Of a stretch of DNA of 9,335 nt, positions 1 to 5,422 are shown one piece after another. The notes beneath the pieces are model-generated. The model was not told the DNA's origin and did no database searches. It saw only the letters and a program-made list of their open reading frames with translations. The DNA comes from Woeseia sp037968755 (GTDB lineage Bacteria > Pseudomonadota > Gammaproteobacteria > Steroidobacterales > Woeseiaceae). Both the position numbers and the translations under genes were made by a program. The stretch lies in NCBI GenBank assembly GCA_037968755.1, contig JBBKWB010000029.1, positions 1 through 9,335 on the forward strand, written 5' to 3'. Position 1 is the stretch's first letter, and each line of letters opens with the position of its first letter.

Positions 1-387
1 GTCATTCGCTGGCTGCTTATTTACAAGCAGGGCGTACGCGAGATTGCCCGGCTGGTTCATCCCAGTGCCGAGATTCCGGTAAAGCTCGGCAACTCCGCGG
101 TCCCGTTTAAGGTTGTGGATGCAGTGTGGGGCTTCTTCTCGGTGTACATCGTCGTATTCGGATTCATGTTGCTGTTGATGATGGCAACTGGCCTTGACCA
201 GATAACCGCGTTCTCTGCTGTGGCCGCAACGCTTAATAACCTGGGGCCTGGTCTCGGCGAGGTGGCTGCAGGGTTCATGACCATCAGCGATGCTGGCAAG
301 TGGATCGCCGTGATAGGCATGTTGCTTGGGCGTCTTGAGATTTTCACCTTGCTGGTACTGATCACGCCGACGTTCTGGCGACATTGA
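1..387 (+). CDS. trkH: Trk potassium uptake protein TrkH, C-terminal 128 residues (5' truncated)
   Basis: This is the 3' end of an inner-membrane K+ channel subunit, which in the family pairs with the cytoplasmic NAD-binding protein TrkA to take up potassium. The reading frame is open from base 1 to the TGA at 385-387, so the start lies outside the window. The visible part contains the last pore repeat. The segment NNLGPGLG (240-263) matches the fourth selectivity-filter loop, with its conserved glycines. It is followed by a helix and the typical family ending LLGRLEIFTLLVL...FWR. Hydrophobic helices are visible around 118-185 and 298-365. The stop overlaps the start of the next gene (ATGATGA at 384-390), which suggests translational coupling. 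The family assignment is firm. TrkH versus TrkG cannot be settled from the C-terminus alone. Confidence 0.93.
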   Translation, partial: VIRWLLIYKQGVREIARLVHPSAEIPVKLGNSAVPFKVVDAVWGFFSVYIVVFGFMLLLMMATGLDQITAFSAVAATLNNLGPGLGEVAAGFMTISDAGKWIAVIGMLLGRLEIFTLLVLITPTFWRH

Positions 388-710
388 TGAGCTCACGGAT
401 CGATGCCTTTCTGGCAATGCTCAACAGGGGCCAGGATTCGGCAATGCTGCGCTTCTCGCTCGGTAATGAGTATTTTTCCGCCAGGGATTTTTCTGCTGCC
501 GTCCCGCACTTGCGCGCCGCCGTTGACCTGGACCCGCGGTATTCGGCTGCCTGGAAGTTACTCGGCAAGGCGCTTGCCGAAACAGGTGAGCTCGAGGCGG
601 CGGCGGCAGCGTTCACCGGCGGCATTGAAGTTGCAGAGGCAAAAGGTGATCGCCAGGCTGCAAAAGAAATGAACGTATTTCTTAAAAGACTGAAGCGGGG
701 AACGGCATGA
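384..710 (+). CDS. Small tetratricopeptide-repeat (TPR) protein between trkH and dctQM
   Basis: A 108-residue protein with two TPR units and a final amphipathic helix. TPR1 covers about residues 20-53, with L26, G27, A39, L43, A46 and P51 at consensus positions. TPR2 covers about residues 54-87, with W57, L60, G61, A73 and F77. Residues 88-108 form a basic capping helix (ending FLKRLKR). There is no signal peptide or membrane segment, so it should be cytoplasmic. TPR units mediate protein-protein contacts, and the partner here is unknown. The gene overlaps the trkH stop by 4 nt and the dctQ start by 4 nt (ATGA at 707-710). I see no clear ribosome-binding site before 384, which supports coupling to trkH translation. 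ATG 387 is an equally possible start, one residue shorter. Adjacency suggests a role with the K+ channel or the TRAP permease, but that is inference. Confidence 0.85.
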   Translation: MMSSRIDAFLAMLNRGQDSAMLRFSLGNEYFSARDFSAAVPHLRAAVDLDPRYSAAWKLLGKALAETGELEAAAAAFTGGIEVAEAKGDRQAAKEMNVFLKRLKRGTA

Positions 711-1222
711 GTTCACGAATGATTGGCGTCAGCCAGCACCTCGACGCGATCAGCATCGCGACCGGTAAAGCGACGGCCTGGCTGACCTTACTCATGGTCA
801 TCGTAACCTTCGTGATCGTCGTGTTGCGCTACGTATTCGGTGTGGGCTTCATCTGGTTGCAGGAATCGGTGATCTGGATGCACGCTTGCGTGTTCATGCT
901 CGGTGCCGCCTACACATTGCAGCAGGATGAACACGTGCGCGTCGATGTGTTCTATCGCGGCATGAATGAGCGCCGACGGGCCTGGGTGAATATTATTGGT
1001 GTAGCCATATTCGTTTTCCCACTCTGCGGTTATCTGTTCGTTGAATCACTCGACTATGTCAGTCGTTCCTGGTCGTTCAAGGAGATATCCAGGGACACCG
1101 GTGGCCTGCCGTACCCCGCCATTCCGTTATTGAAGTCGATCCTGCTGGTAATGCCATTGACGGTCAGCCTGCAGGGGCTGTCACTGATGTTGCAGAGCAT
1201 CAGCAGCCTGCGGCGGAGCTGA
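707..1222 (+). CDS. dctQ: TRAP transporter small permease subunit (DctQ family)
   Basis: A 171-residue inner-membrane protein, the small four-helix subunit of a tripartite ATP-independent periplasmic (TRAP) transporter. TRAP systems use an ion gradient and a periplasmic binding protein to import organic acids and related solutes. Hydrophobic helices lie at about residues 24-45, 49-72, 93-114 and 139-163. The segment EHVRVDVFY (75-83) after helix 2 is typical of DctQ, and the late GLPYPAIPLLKSIL stretch (133-146) fits the mannitol/chloroaromatic/2-oxoacid branch of the family. The ATG at 707 overlaps the TPR stop. A purine-rich GGGGAA stretch lies a few bases upstream. dctM begins 3 nt after the stop. 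The family call is firm; the substrate is not known. Confidence 0.93.
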   Translation: MSSRMIGVSQHLDAISIATGKATAWLTLLMVIVTFVIVVLRYVFGVGFIWLQESVIWMHACVFMLGAAYTLQQDEHVRVDVFYRGMNERRRAWVNIIGVAIFVFPLCGYLFVESLDYVSRSWSFKEISRDTGGLPYPAIPLLKSILLVMPLTVSLQGLSLMLQSISSLRRS

Positions 1223-1225
1223 GCG

Positions 1226-2596
1226 ATGGAGTGGGTTGCCTTTCTGTTGTTCTTCGCCGTCATTGGCATGCTGCTGGCCGGTTTCCCGGTCGCATTCTCG
1301 CTCGGCGGTACCGCGTTGTTGTTTGCAACGGCCGGCGTTTTCGGCGGCGGCTTCGAAGTCGCGTTCCTGTCCGGCTTGCCGAGTCGTATTTTCGGCATCA
1401 TGAGCAATGAAACACTCGTTGCGGTGCCCCTGTTCGTGTTCATGGGCATCACTCTCGAACGCGCGCAGATTGCTGAGGACTTGCTGGATACTCTGAGCGC
1501 TTTATTCGGCCGCCTGCGCGGCGGACTCGGTATCGCCGTAACGCTCGTTGGTATGTTGCTGGCTGCAAGCACCGGCATTGTTGGGGCGACCGTCGTAACG
1601 ATGGGCCTGCTGTCCCTGCCGACCATGTTGAAGCGCGGCTATTCGCCGGAGATTGCCAGCGGCACGATCTGCGCATCCGGCACGCTCGGCCAGATCATTC
1701 CTCCATCGATCATTCTGGTTATGCTCGGCGACGTCATGTCCTCCGCGTACCAGCAGGCGCAATTGCAGCAGGGCATTTTCTCGCCGAAGACCGTGTCTGT
1801 TGGCGACCTGTTTGCCGGCGCACTGATTCCAGGCTTGTTGCTCGTACTGCTGTACATGCTTTACCTGTTCATCGTCGCCATTGTGAAACCGTCGGCGATG
1901 CCGGCGCGCCCGGACGATGGCGAGAAAGTGTCTTTCGCACGGCTGATTGCTGCAATCGCGCCGCCGATGATTCTGATTTTCGCCGTACTCGGATCTATTC
2001 TGAAAGGACTGGCGACGCCAACGGAAGCAGCCGGCGTCGGTGCTGCAGGTGCGATGCTGCTCGCGCTGCAACGTCGCTCTTTATCGTTTGCGCGCTTGCA
2101 GGACATTATGCGTGGCACCTTGCGCATCAGCAGCATGGTGTTTCTGATTCTGATTGGCGCGTCGGTTTTCTCGCTGGTGTTTCGTGGCTACGGAGGCGAC
2201 GACGGCGTACGCACGTTGCTCGACAACCTGCCTGGCGGCGTGTTCGCCGCAGTGCTGGTTGTCATGTTGCTGATGTTCGTACTCGGTTTTGTTCTCGACT
2301 TTATTGAGATAACCTTTGTGGTCGTGCCGATTGTCGCGCCGGTTCTGCTCGCTATGGGCCTCGATCCTGTCTGGCTCGGCATCATGATTGCAATCAACCT
2401 GCAAACGTCGTTCCTGACGCCGCCGTTTGGCTTCGCATTGTTTTATCTACGAGGTGTCGCGCCGCCATCAGTCAGCACAGCGCAGATATACCGCGGCGTG
2501 ATTCCCTTTGTCGCGATTCAGCTGCTGATGCTGGTCATACTTACGTTGTTCCCGCGCCTGGTTACCTGGCTACCCGAACAGATTTACGGCGGCTGA
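1226..2596 (+). CDS. dctM: TRAP transporter large permease subunit (DctM family)
   Basis: A 456-residue polytopic membrane protein of the usual DctM length. It is the transport channel of the TRAP system and works with DctQ and the DctP binding protein. Landmarks in order: an N-terminal helix pair (about 4-38); the LPTMLKRGYSPEIASG stretch and the proline-rich GQIIPPSI loop (131-162) of the first inverted repeat; ATPTEAAGVGAAGA (263-276); and the second repeat with NLQTSFLTPPFGFALFYLRG (391-410), characteristic of the COG4664-type subunits paired with TakP-like or FcbT1-like binding proteins. GGAG at 1215-1218 gives a good ribosome-binding site 7 nt before the ATG. The gene ends 9 nt before the oppositely oriented dctP stop. 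Residues 174-192 form a Gln-rich hydrophilic loop. The substrate is probably an organic acid, but this is inferred only from the subfamily. Confidence 0.95.
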   Translation: MEWVAFLLFFAVIGMLLAGFPVAFSLGGTALLFATAGVFGGGFEVAFLSGLPSRIFGIMSNETLVAVPLFVFMGITLERAQIAEDLLDTLSALFGRLRGGLGIAVTLVGMLLAASTGIVGATVVTMGLLSLPTMLKRGYSPEIASGTICASGTLGQIIPPSIILVMLGDVMSSAYQQAQLQQGIFSPKTVSVGDLFAGALIPGLLLVLLYMLYLFIVAIVKPSAMPARPDDGEKVSFARLIAAIAPPMILIFAVLGSILKGLATPTEAAGVGAAGAMLLALQRRSLSFARLQDIMRGTLRISSMVFLILIGASVFSLVFRGYGGDDGVRTLLDNLPGGVFAAVLVVMLLMFVLGFVLDFIEITFVVVPIVAPVLLAMGLDPVWLGIMIAINLQTSFLTPPFGFALFYLRGVAPPSVSTAQIYRGVIPFVAIQLLMLVILTLFPRLVTWLPEQIYGG

Positions 2597-2600
2597 AACA

Positions 2601-2624
2601 GCGCATCATTCCTGGCGGATGCGC
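2601..2624. terminator. Possible hairpin at the dctM/dctP convergent junction
   Basis: An inverted repeat with a 7-bp perfect stem (GCGCATC at 2601-2607, GATGCGC at 2618-2624) and a 10-nt loop sits exactly where dctM and dctP meet tail to tail. Its right arm lies in the last codons of dctP. There is no T-run on either side, so it is at best a weak or rho-assisted bidirectional terminator, or an mRNA-stabilising hairpin. Confidence 0.35.
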
Positions 2625-3706
2625 GCCCTCAGATAGGAATACTCGCTGATCTTCTGGTTCGCCGTGGATTTCTTCATGAACGGCATTACCGAATCCTGCA
2701 AACGTTTCGCCCACGGATCTCGGGCAGACAATTCGTTGACGATATCCCGCGAGTGCTTGGCCAAAAGGTCAAGAACATCATCCGGGAATTCGCGAAGTTC
2801 TACGCCGGGCTGTTGCATCAGCTGGTCAAGCGCCTGGGCATTGCCATAAATATATTCCGCCTGAATATCGAGATTGATGGCCTGGCAGGTAATGGAAACG
2901 ATTTCCTGCAGGTCCGGCGGCAGAGACAGCCACGCTTCCTTGTTGATAATGCATTCGATCAGCGGGCCCGGCTCGTGAAAGCCCGGGTAGTAGTAGTAAC
3001 GCGCCGCCTTGTGCAGCCCCAGCGATAGATCGTTATACGGGCCGACCCATTCTGCCGCGTCAATCGCGCCAGTTTGCAACGAGGTAAAAATCTCCGATGC
3101 CGGTACCGTGATCTGGGTGACACCGGCGCGCTGCATCACCTCGCCGCCCAGCCCCGGGATGCGCATCTTGAGTCCCTTCAGGTCGTCTACGGTGTTAATT
3201 TCCCGATTGAACCAGCCGGCCATCTGCACTCCGGTCTGGCCCGCCGGGAACGGCACGAGATCGAACTGGTCATACAGTTCCCGCCACAACTTGAGGCCGC
3301 CGCCGTAGTACAGCCAGGCGTTCATTTCGTTCGCATTCAGCCCGAACGGAATTGCCGTGAAGTATTGCGCTGCGGGCACTTTGCCGCGGTGGTAGTACGA
3401 CGCGTCGTGGCCCATCTGCGCAGTACCGGAGCGGACGGCATCAAACACTTCGAGCGCGGGCACCAGCTCGCCACCGGCATAGACGTGGATCTTGAGCCGT
3501 CCTGCCGAGGCCTTTTCGATACGTTTTGCGAGATTTTCAGCACCCAGCCCAAGTCCGGGCAGGCCCGGTGGCCAGGAGGTTACGAGGTTCCAGCGAAAGG
3601 TTTCCTGGCTGCGATCAGCGCCGGCCGTAGTGTCCGTCGATTGTTGGCCGCAAGCCGTTATGCCGGCGGCAAGCGCCATACTTCCCACAAAATCGCGTCG
3701 TTTCAT
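2606..3706 (-). CDS. dctP: TRAP transporter periplasmic substrate-binding protein (DctP/TakP-like), Tat-type lipoprotein signal
   Basis: A 366-residue solute receptor that captures substrate in the periplasm and delivers it to DctQM. The N-terminus begins MKRRDFVG, a twin-arginine motif (R3-R4, F6), followed by a short hydrophobic stretch and the lipobox ITAC with Cys19. It should therefore be exported folded by Tat and may be lipid-anchored. The mature part has the TakP/FcbT1 (COG4663) pattern: YAGGELVPALEVFDAV (76-91), KMRIPG with R182 (the arginine that holds the substrate carboxylate in the family), AAEWVGPYND (217-226), and YYYYPGFHEPG (237-247). Positions of W220 and E245 fit the 2-oxoacid/metal site of TakP. 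It converges on dctM across 9 nt instead of sharing its operon. I see no strong ribosome-binding site before the ATG at 3704-3706. An organic-acid substrate is likely but unproven. Confidence 0.93.
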   Translation of the reverse strand: MKRRDFVGSMALAAGITACGQQSTDTTAGADRSQETFRWNLVTSWPPGLPGLGLGAENLAKRIEKASAGRLKIHVYAGGELVPALEVFDAVRSGTAQMGHDASYYHRGKVPAAQYFTAIPFGLNANEMNAWLYYGGGLKLWRELYDQFDLVPFPAGQTGVQMAGWFNREINTVDDLKGLKMRIPGLGGEVMQRAGVTQITVPASEIFTSLQTGAIDAAEWVGPYNDLSLGLHKAARYYYYPGFHEPGPLIECIINKEAWLSLPPDLQEIVSITCQAINLDIQAEYIYGNAQALDQLMQQPGVELREFPDDVLDLLAKHSRDIVNELSARDPWAKRLQDSVMPFMKKSTANQKISEYSYLRARIRQE

Positions 3707-3743
3707 CAGTCGCTGGTCCGTTGCAAGGGTCTAAAGGCTTGGG

Positions 3744-3771
3744 AGTGTAGTGCGGTGGGAGCGGACTGCAA
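3744..3771 (-). promoter_or_regulatory. Candidate sigma70-type promoter for dctP
   Basis: Reading the minus strand, TTGCAG (complement of 3766-3771) and TACACT (complement of 3744-3749) are separated by 16 nt. Transcription would start near 3737, giving a leader of about 30 nt before the dctP ATG. The boxes match consensus only partly, so this is a suggestion based on position and spacing. Confidence 0.3.
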
Positions 3772-3780
3772 ATACTTTGT

Positions 3781-3802
3781 TGTGGGGAGTAGCGGCCCCA
3801 CA
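3781..3802. repeat. Perfect 7-bp GC-rich inverted repeat
   Basis: TGTGGGG (3781-3787) and CCCCACA (3796-3802) are perfectly complementary around an 8-nt loop. On the + strand it is followed by an A/T-rich but not T-only stretch, so it is a poor terminator. It lies just upstream of the candidate dctP promoter and could be an operator or a leader stem. Confidence 0.45.
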
Positions 3803-3836
3803 TTATTATCGATTTAAATTAAAATTAACGCAGTTG

Positions 3837-3870
3837 TTCCCACCATTCCAATTAATTGGGATTGGTGGAA
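3837..3870. promoter_or_regulatory. 34-bp imperfect palindrome, candidate operator
   Basis: The two 17-nt halves meet at 3853/3854 and match at 13 of 17 positions. The inner half-sites, ATTCCAATT and AATTGGGAT, match at 8 of 9. This length and symmetry suit a dimeric DNA-binding regulator. It lies in the AT-rich part of the gap between divergent dctP and dtd, about 130-165 bp before dctP. No regulator gene is visible in the window, so its identity is unknown. Confidence 0.4.
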
Positions 3871-3880
3871 TATATAACAG

Positions 3881-3960
3881 TATTATCTCGCCTTTTTGTC
3901 CTATTGTGGGTTCATGTTGCGAGAATCGGCCCCGACCGGGTCGGCCGGGGCCGTTTTCTT
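3881..3960 (+). ncRNA. Possible short RNA ended by the orphan terminator
   Basis: The terminator at 3927-3960 implies a + strand transcript starting in the preceding AT-rich DNA. -10-like boxes are present at 3873-3878 (TATAAC) and 3881-3886 (TATTAT). A distant -35-like TTGGGA at 3856-3861 lies 19 nt before the second box. A start near 3885-3895 would give an RNA of about 65-75 nt. No RNA family is recognised. It could equally be an attenuated leader for dtd or the relic of a lost gene. Confidence 0.3.
3927..3960 (+). terminator. Strong rho-independent terminator with no upstream gene on its strand
   Basis: CGGCCCCG (3927-3934) pairs with CGGGGCCG (3946-3953). Inside it, CCG (3936-3938) pairs with CGG (3942-3944) around a GGT loop, so the stem is about 11 bp with one A-C mismatch. 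TTTTCTT follows directly at 3954-3960. On the minus strand no T-run follows, so it acts on + strand transcripts. The nearest + strand gene upstream is dctM, more than 1.3 kb away, with dctP lying in the opposite direction between them. Confidence 0.8.
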
Positions 3961-4087
3961 CCCTGGCCCGGGCGTCGCCAGCTGCCGTCCGTGGCCTACT
4001 GGCCGCTGCCGGAGACTTGCCGTGCCCCCTGCCAGCGGATCTGCCCGGACGATCCAGACTGCCACGCTCGCTCGCGGCGCGATGCCG

Positions 4088-4115
4088 TTGTTATTCGCCG
4101 ATGGATGAATAAACT
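4088..4115 (+). promoter_or_regulatory. Candidate promoter for dtd
   Basis: TTGTTA (4088-4093) and TAAACT (4110-4115) are 16 nt apart, each matching consensus at about four of six bases. The inferred leader of about 36 nt contains a 6-bp hairpin (GCCGGG at 4122-4127, CCCGGC at 4134-4139) just before the ribosome-binding site. This is a weak prediction from spacing and position. Confidence 0.28.
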
Positions 4116-4157
4116 CGTGCAGCCGGGGCTTGGCCCGGCAGAAGGTGGAGCAGGATA

Positions 4158-4595
4158 GTGATTGGATTATTGCAGCGGGTCCGTGAAGCCTCGGTTTCTG
4201 TGGATGAGAAGGCGATTGCCACGATCGGTCGCGGGCTGTTGGTGCTGGCCGCTGTCCACCGTGACGACACGCCAGCCGACATCAGCCGTCTGGCGCAGCG
4301 TATTTGCCAATACCGGGTCTTCGCGGATACAGAGGACCGCATGAACCTTAGCTTGCTGGATACGGGCTTTGAGCTGTTGCTGGTGCCCCAGTTCACCTTG
4401 GTGGCCGACACCCGCAAAGGCAATCGGCCGAGTTTCACCCGTGCAGCGGCCCCGGAAATGGGTTCCGGGTACTTCGACAAGCTCGCAACTGAGTGCGCCC
4501 AACGGCTCGGCCGGGTCCAGTGTGGCCAGTTCGGCGCGGACATGCAGGTGGCATTGGTCAACGACGGTCCGGTGACGTTCTGGCTGGAATCCTGA
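4158..4595 (+). CDS. dtd: D-aminoacyl-tRNA deacylase (DTD)
   Basis: A 145-residue cytoplasmic enzyme, the usual DTD length. It hydrolyses the ester of D-amino acids (and glycine mis-attached to tRNA) to keep the translation pool correct. The start is GTG 4158, giving MIGLLQRVREASVSV, the expected family N-terminus. AGGTGGAG at 4143-4150 is a good ribosome-binding site 7 nt upstream. Signatures: MNLSLLD (62-68), PQFTL (77-81, with T80 at the position of the active-site Thr), ADTRKGNRPSF (83-93), FGADMQV (near 124-130), and NDGPVTFWLES at the C-terminus with the Gly137-Pro138 cis-peptide that enforces chirality. The familiar SQFTL motif reads PQFTL here. The gene is followed by a 140-nt gap and then tatABC, and I see no terminator in between, so read-through is possible. 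Confidence 0.96.
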   Translation: MIGLLQRVREASVSVDEKAIATIGRGLLVLAAVHRDDTPADISRLAQRICQYRVFADTEDRMNLSLLDTGFELLLVPQFTLVADTRKGNRPSFTRAAAPEMGSGYFDKLATECAQRLGRVQCGQFGADMQVALVNDGPVTFWLES

Positions 4596-4624
4596 GCCCG
4601 GTATGTGACAGACGTGCGGTTTTG

Positions 4625-4654
4625 TTGGACCGTGGGCTGTATCATGAACATAAT
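4625..4654 (+). promoter_or_regulatory. Candidate promoter for tatABC
   Basis: TTGGAC (4625-4630) and CATAAT (4649-4654) are 18 nt apart. Transcription would start near 4661 and leave a leader of about 75 nt. That leader carries a small GGGG/CCCC hairpin (4708-4711 with 4717-4720) directly against the AGGAG ribosome-binding site at 4721-4725. The -35 match is poor, so confidence is low. Confidence 0.3.
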
Positions 4655-4735
4655 TCGCGTCCCGCCCGAAACTGGCGCAGGCTGCGCGAATAATTAACAC
4701 TGGTTACGGGGCGACACCCCAGGAGATGTAGAAAG

Positions 4736-4981
4736 ATGTTATCGAACATCGGTCCGGTTCAGCTGCTGATTGTCTTAGTCATAGTGCTGGCCATATTCGG
4801 CACCAAGCGGCTGCGTACCCTGGGCTCCGATCTGGGCAGTGCCGTGAAGGGTTTTCGTTCCGCCATGTCAGACGCTGACAAGGAAGAGGACTCCGCCGAT
4901 AAGTTGAGCGACAGGTCGCAGGATGCGAACTTCGACAACACGCCGGTTGAGAAAGCCGACAAGAAAGAAAACAGCCGGTAA
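4736..4981 (+). CDS. tatA: Sec-independent protein translocase subunit TatA
   Basis: An 81-residue inner-membrane protein that oligomerises at TatBC to form the transient path for folded twin-arginine substrates. It has one N-terminal transmembrane helix (about residues 7-21), the hallmark FGTKRL hinge (F21-G22), an amphipathic helix GSDLGSAVKGFRSAM, and a charged hydrophilic tail. The middle resembles E. coli TatA closely, including an MSD segment and a QDANF stretch like its QDADF. Q9 takes the place of the polar residue near the helix start. AGGAG at 4721-4725 precedes the ATG by 10 nt. tatB starts 6 nt after the stop. TatA and TatE cannot be separated on sequence alone, but position before tatB and tatC supports TatA. 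Confidence 0.95.
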   Translation: MLSNIGPVQLLIVLVIVLAIFGTKRLRTLGSDLGSAVKGFRSAMSDADKEEDSADKLSDRSQDANFDNTPVEKADKKENSR

Positions 4982-4987
4982 TTTAAC

Positions 4988-5422
4988 GTGTCAGGGGTCG
5001 GCTTCTGGGAGCTGATAATTCTGTTGCTGATCGGGCTCATCGTACTGGGCCCGGAGCGTCTGCCGCGCGTGGCCAATCAGCTTGGCGGCTGGCTGGGGCA
5101 GGCGCGACGCATGACCCGGGTCATGAAGCGCCAGCTCGAAGATGAGTTGAACATCGAGAAGCACCTCGACATCATGCCACCCGATCGCACGCGTCATTCA
5201 AGTCCCGGAAGTTACAAAGCGCCAGCTGCAGCGGCACCGGTTGACGACGACGCAGACGATACCTATTCACCCGCACATGCCGAAGACGACGTTGGCACTG
5301 GTGTCGGCGATGACGAGAACCTGGTTGCCGACCAGGACGCGGCTGTCGCCGCAGCAGTAAGCCCGCAGCCGGAATCCGACGACGACGACGCCCCCGATCA
5401 GGACAAGAAAGACTCAGCGTGA
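4988..5422 (+). CDS. tatB: Sec-independent protein translocase subunit TatB
   Basis: A 144-residue inner-membrane protein that forms the Tat substrate-receptor complex with TatC. The N-terminal helix (about 6-21) carries the TatB hallmarks E8 and LGPERLP (20-26), followed by the amphipathic helix GGWLGQARRMTRVMKRQLEDEL. The C-terminal half is low-complexity, rich in Ala and Asp with several Asp runs, and is probably disordered. The start is GTG 4988, 6 nt after the tatA stop; ATG is absent near the motif, and no strong ribosome-binding site is visible, so it probably depends on coupling to tatA. Its TGA at 5420-5422 overlaps the tatC GTG. Confidence 0.95.
   Translation: MSGVGFWELIILLLIGLIVLGPERLPRVANQLGGWLGQARRMTRVMKRQLEDELNIEKHLDIMPPDRTRHSSPGSYKAPAAAAPVDDDADDTYSPAHAEDDVGTGVGDDENLVADQDAAVAAAVSPQPESDDDDAPDQDKKDSA

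Larger units (their letters stand above)
3707..4157. other. 451-bp intergenic region between divergent dctP and dtd
   Basis: I find no credible protein gene here on either strand. Open frames in this stretch are low-complexity Pro/Arg/Ala translations of GC-rich DNA, without a convincing start or family motif. In order it contains a possible dctP promoter, a GC hairpin (3781-3802), an AT-rich segment of roughly 3800-3900 that stands out from the GC-rich genes around it, a 34-bp dyad (3837-3870), a strong + strand terminator (3927-3960), a GC-rich stretch (3961-4085) in which I see nothing, and a possible dtd promoter with a small hairpin (4088-4139). The region is long for such a compact neighbourhood and probably regulatory. 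Confidence 0.7.

Noticed and set aside
384..710. Assigning the TPR protein as the TatT component of a TPAT system
   Set aside because: TatT is an exported lipoprotein that binds DctP in the periplasm. This protein has no signal peptide and is much shorter, so only a loose analogy holds.
1054..2136. Several long minus-strand open frames opposite dctQ and dctM
   Set aside because: All lie inside firmly assigned TRAP permease genes and have low-complexity translations. They are shadows of coding DNA.
3074..3817. A 247-codon open frame on the + strand opposite dctP
   Set aside because: It is antisense to a clear DctP family gene, has no recognisable domain, and its His/Arg/Ala-rich composition is what the complement of GC-rich coding DNA gives.
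3880..3960. A tRNA or known riboswitch in the AT-rich gap before the terminator
   Set aside because: No cloverleaf, T-loop sequence or conserved riboswitch core could be found; only the terminator fold is convincing.
3750..4158. Overlapping open frames on the + strand in the dctP-dtd gap
   Set aside because: They run through the hairpin, dyad and terminator, have Pro/Arg/Cys-rich translations in more than one frame, and lack a convincing ribosome-binding site or family motif.
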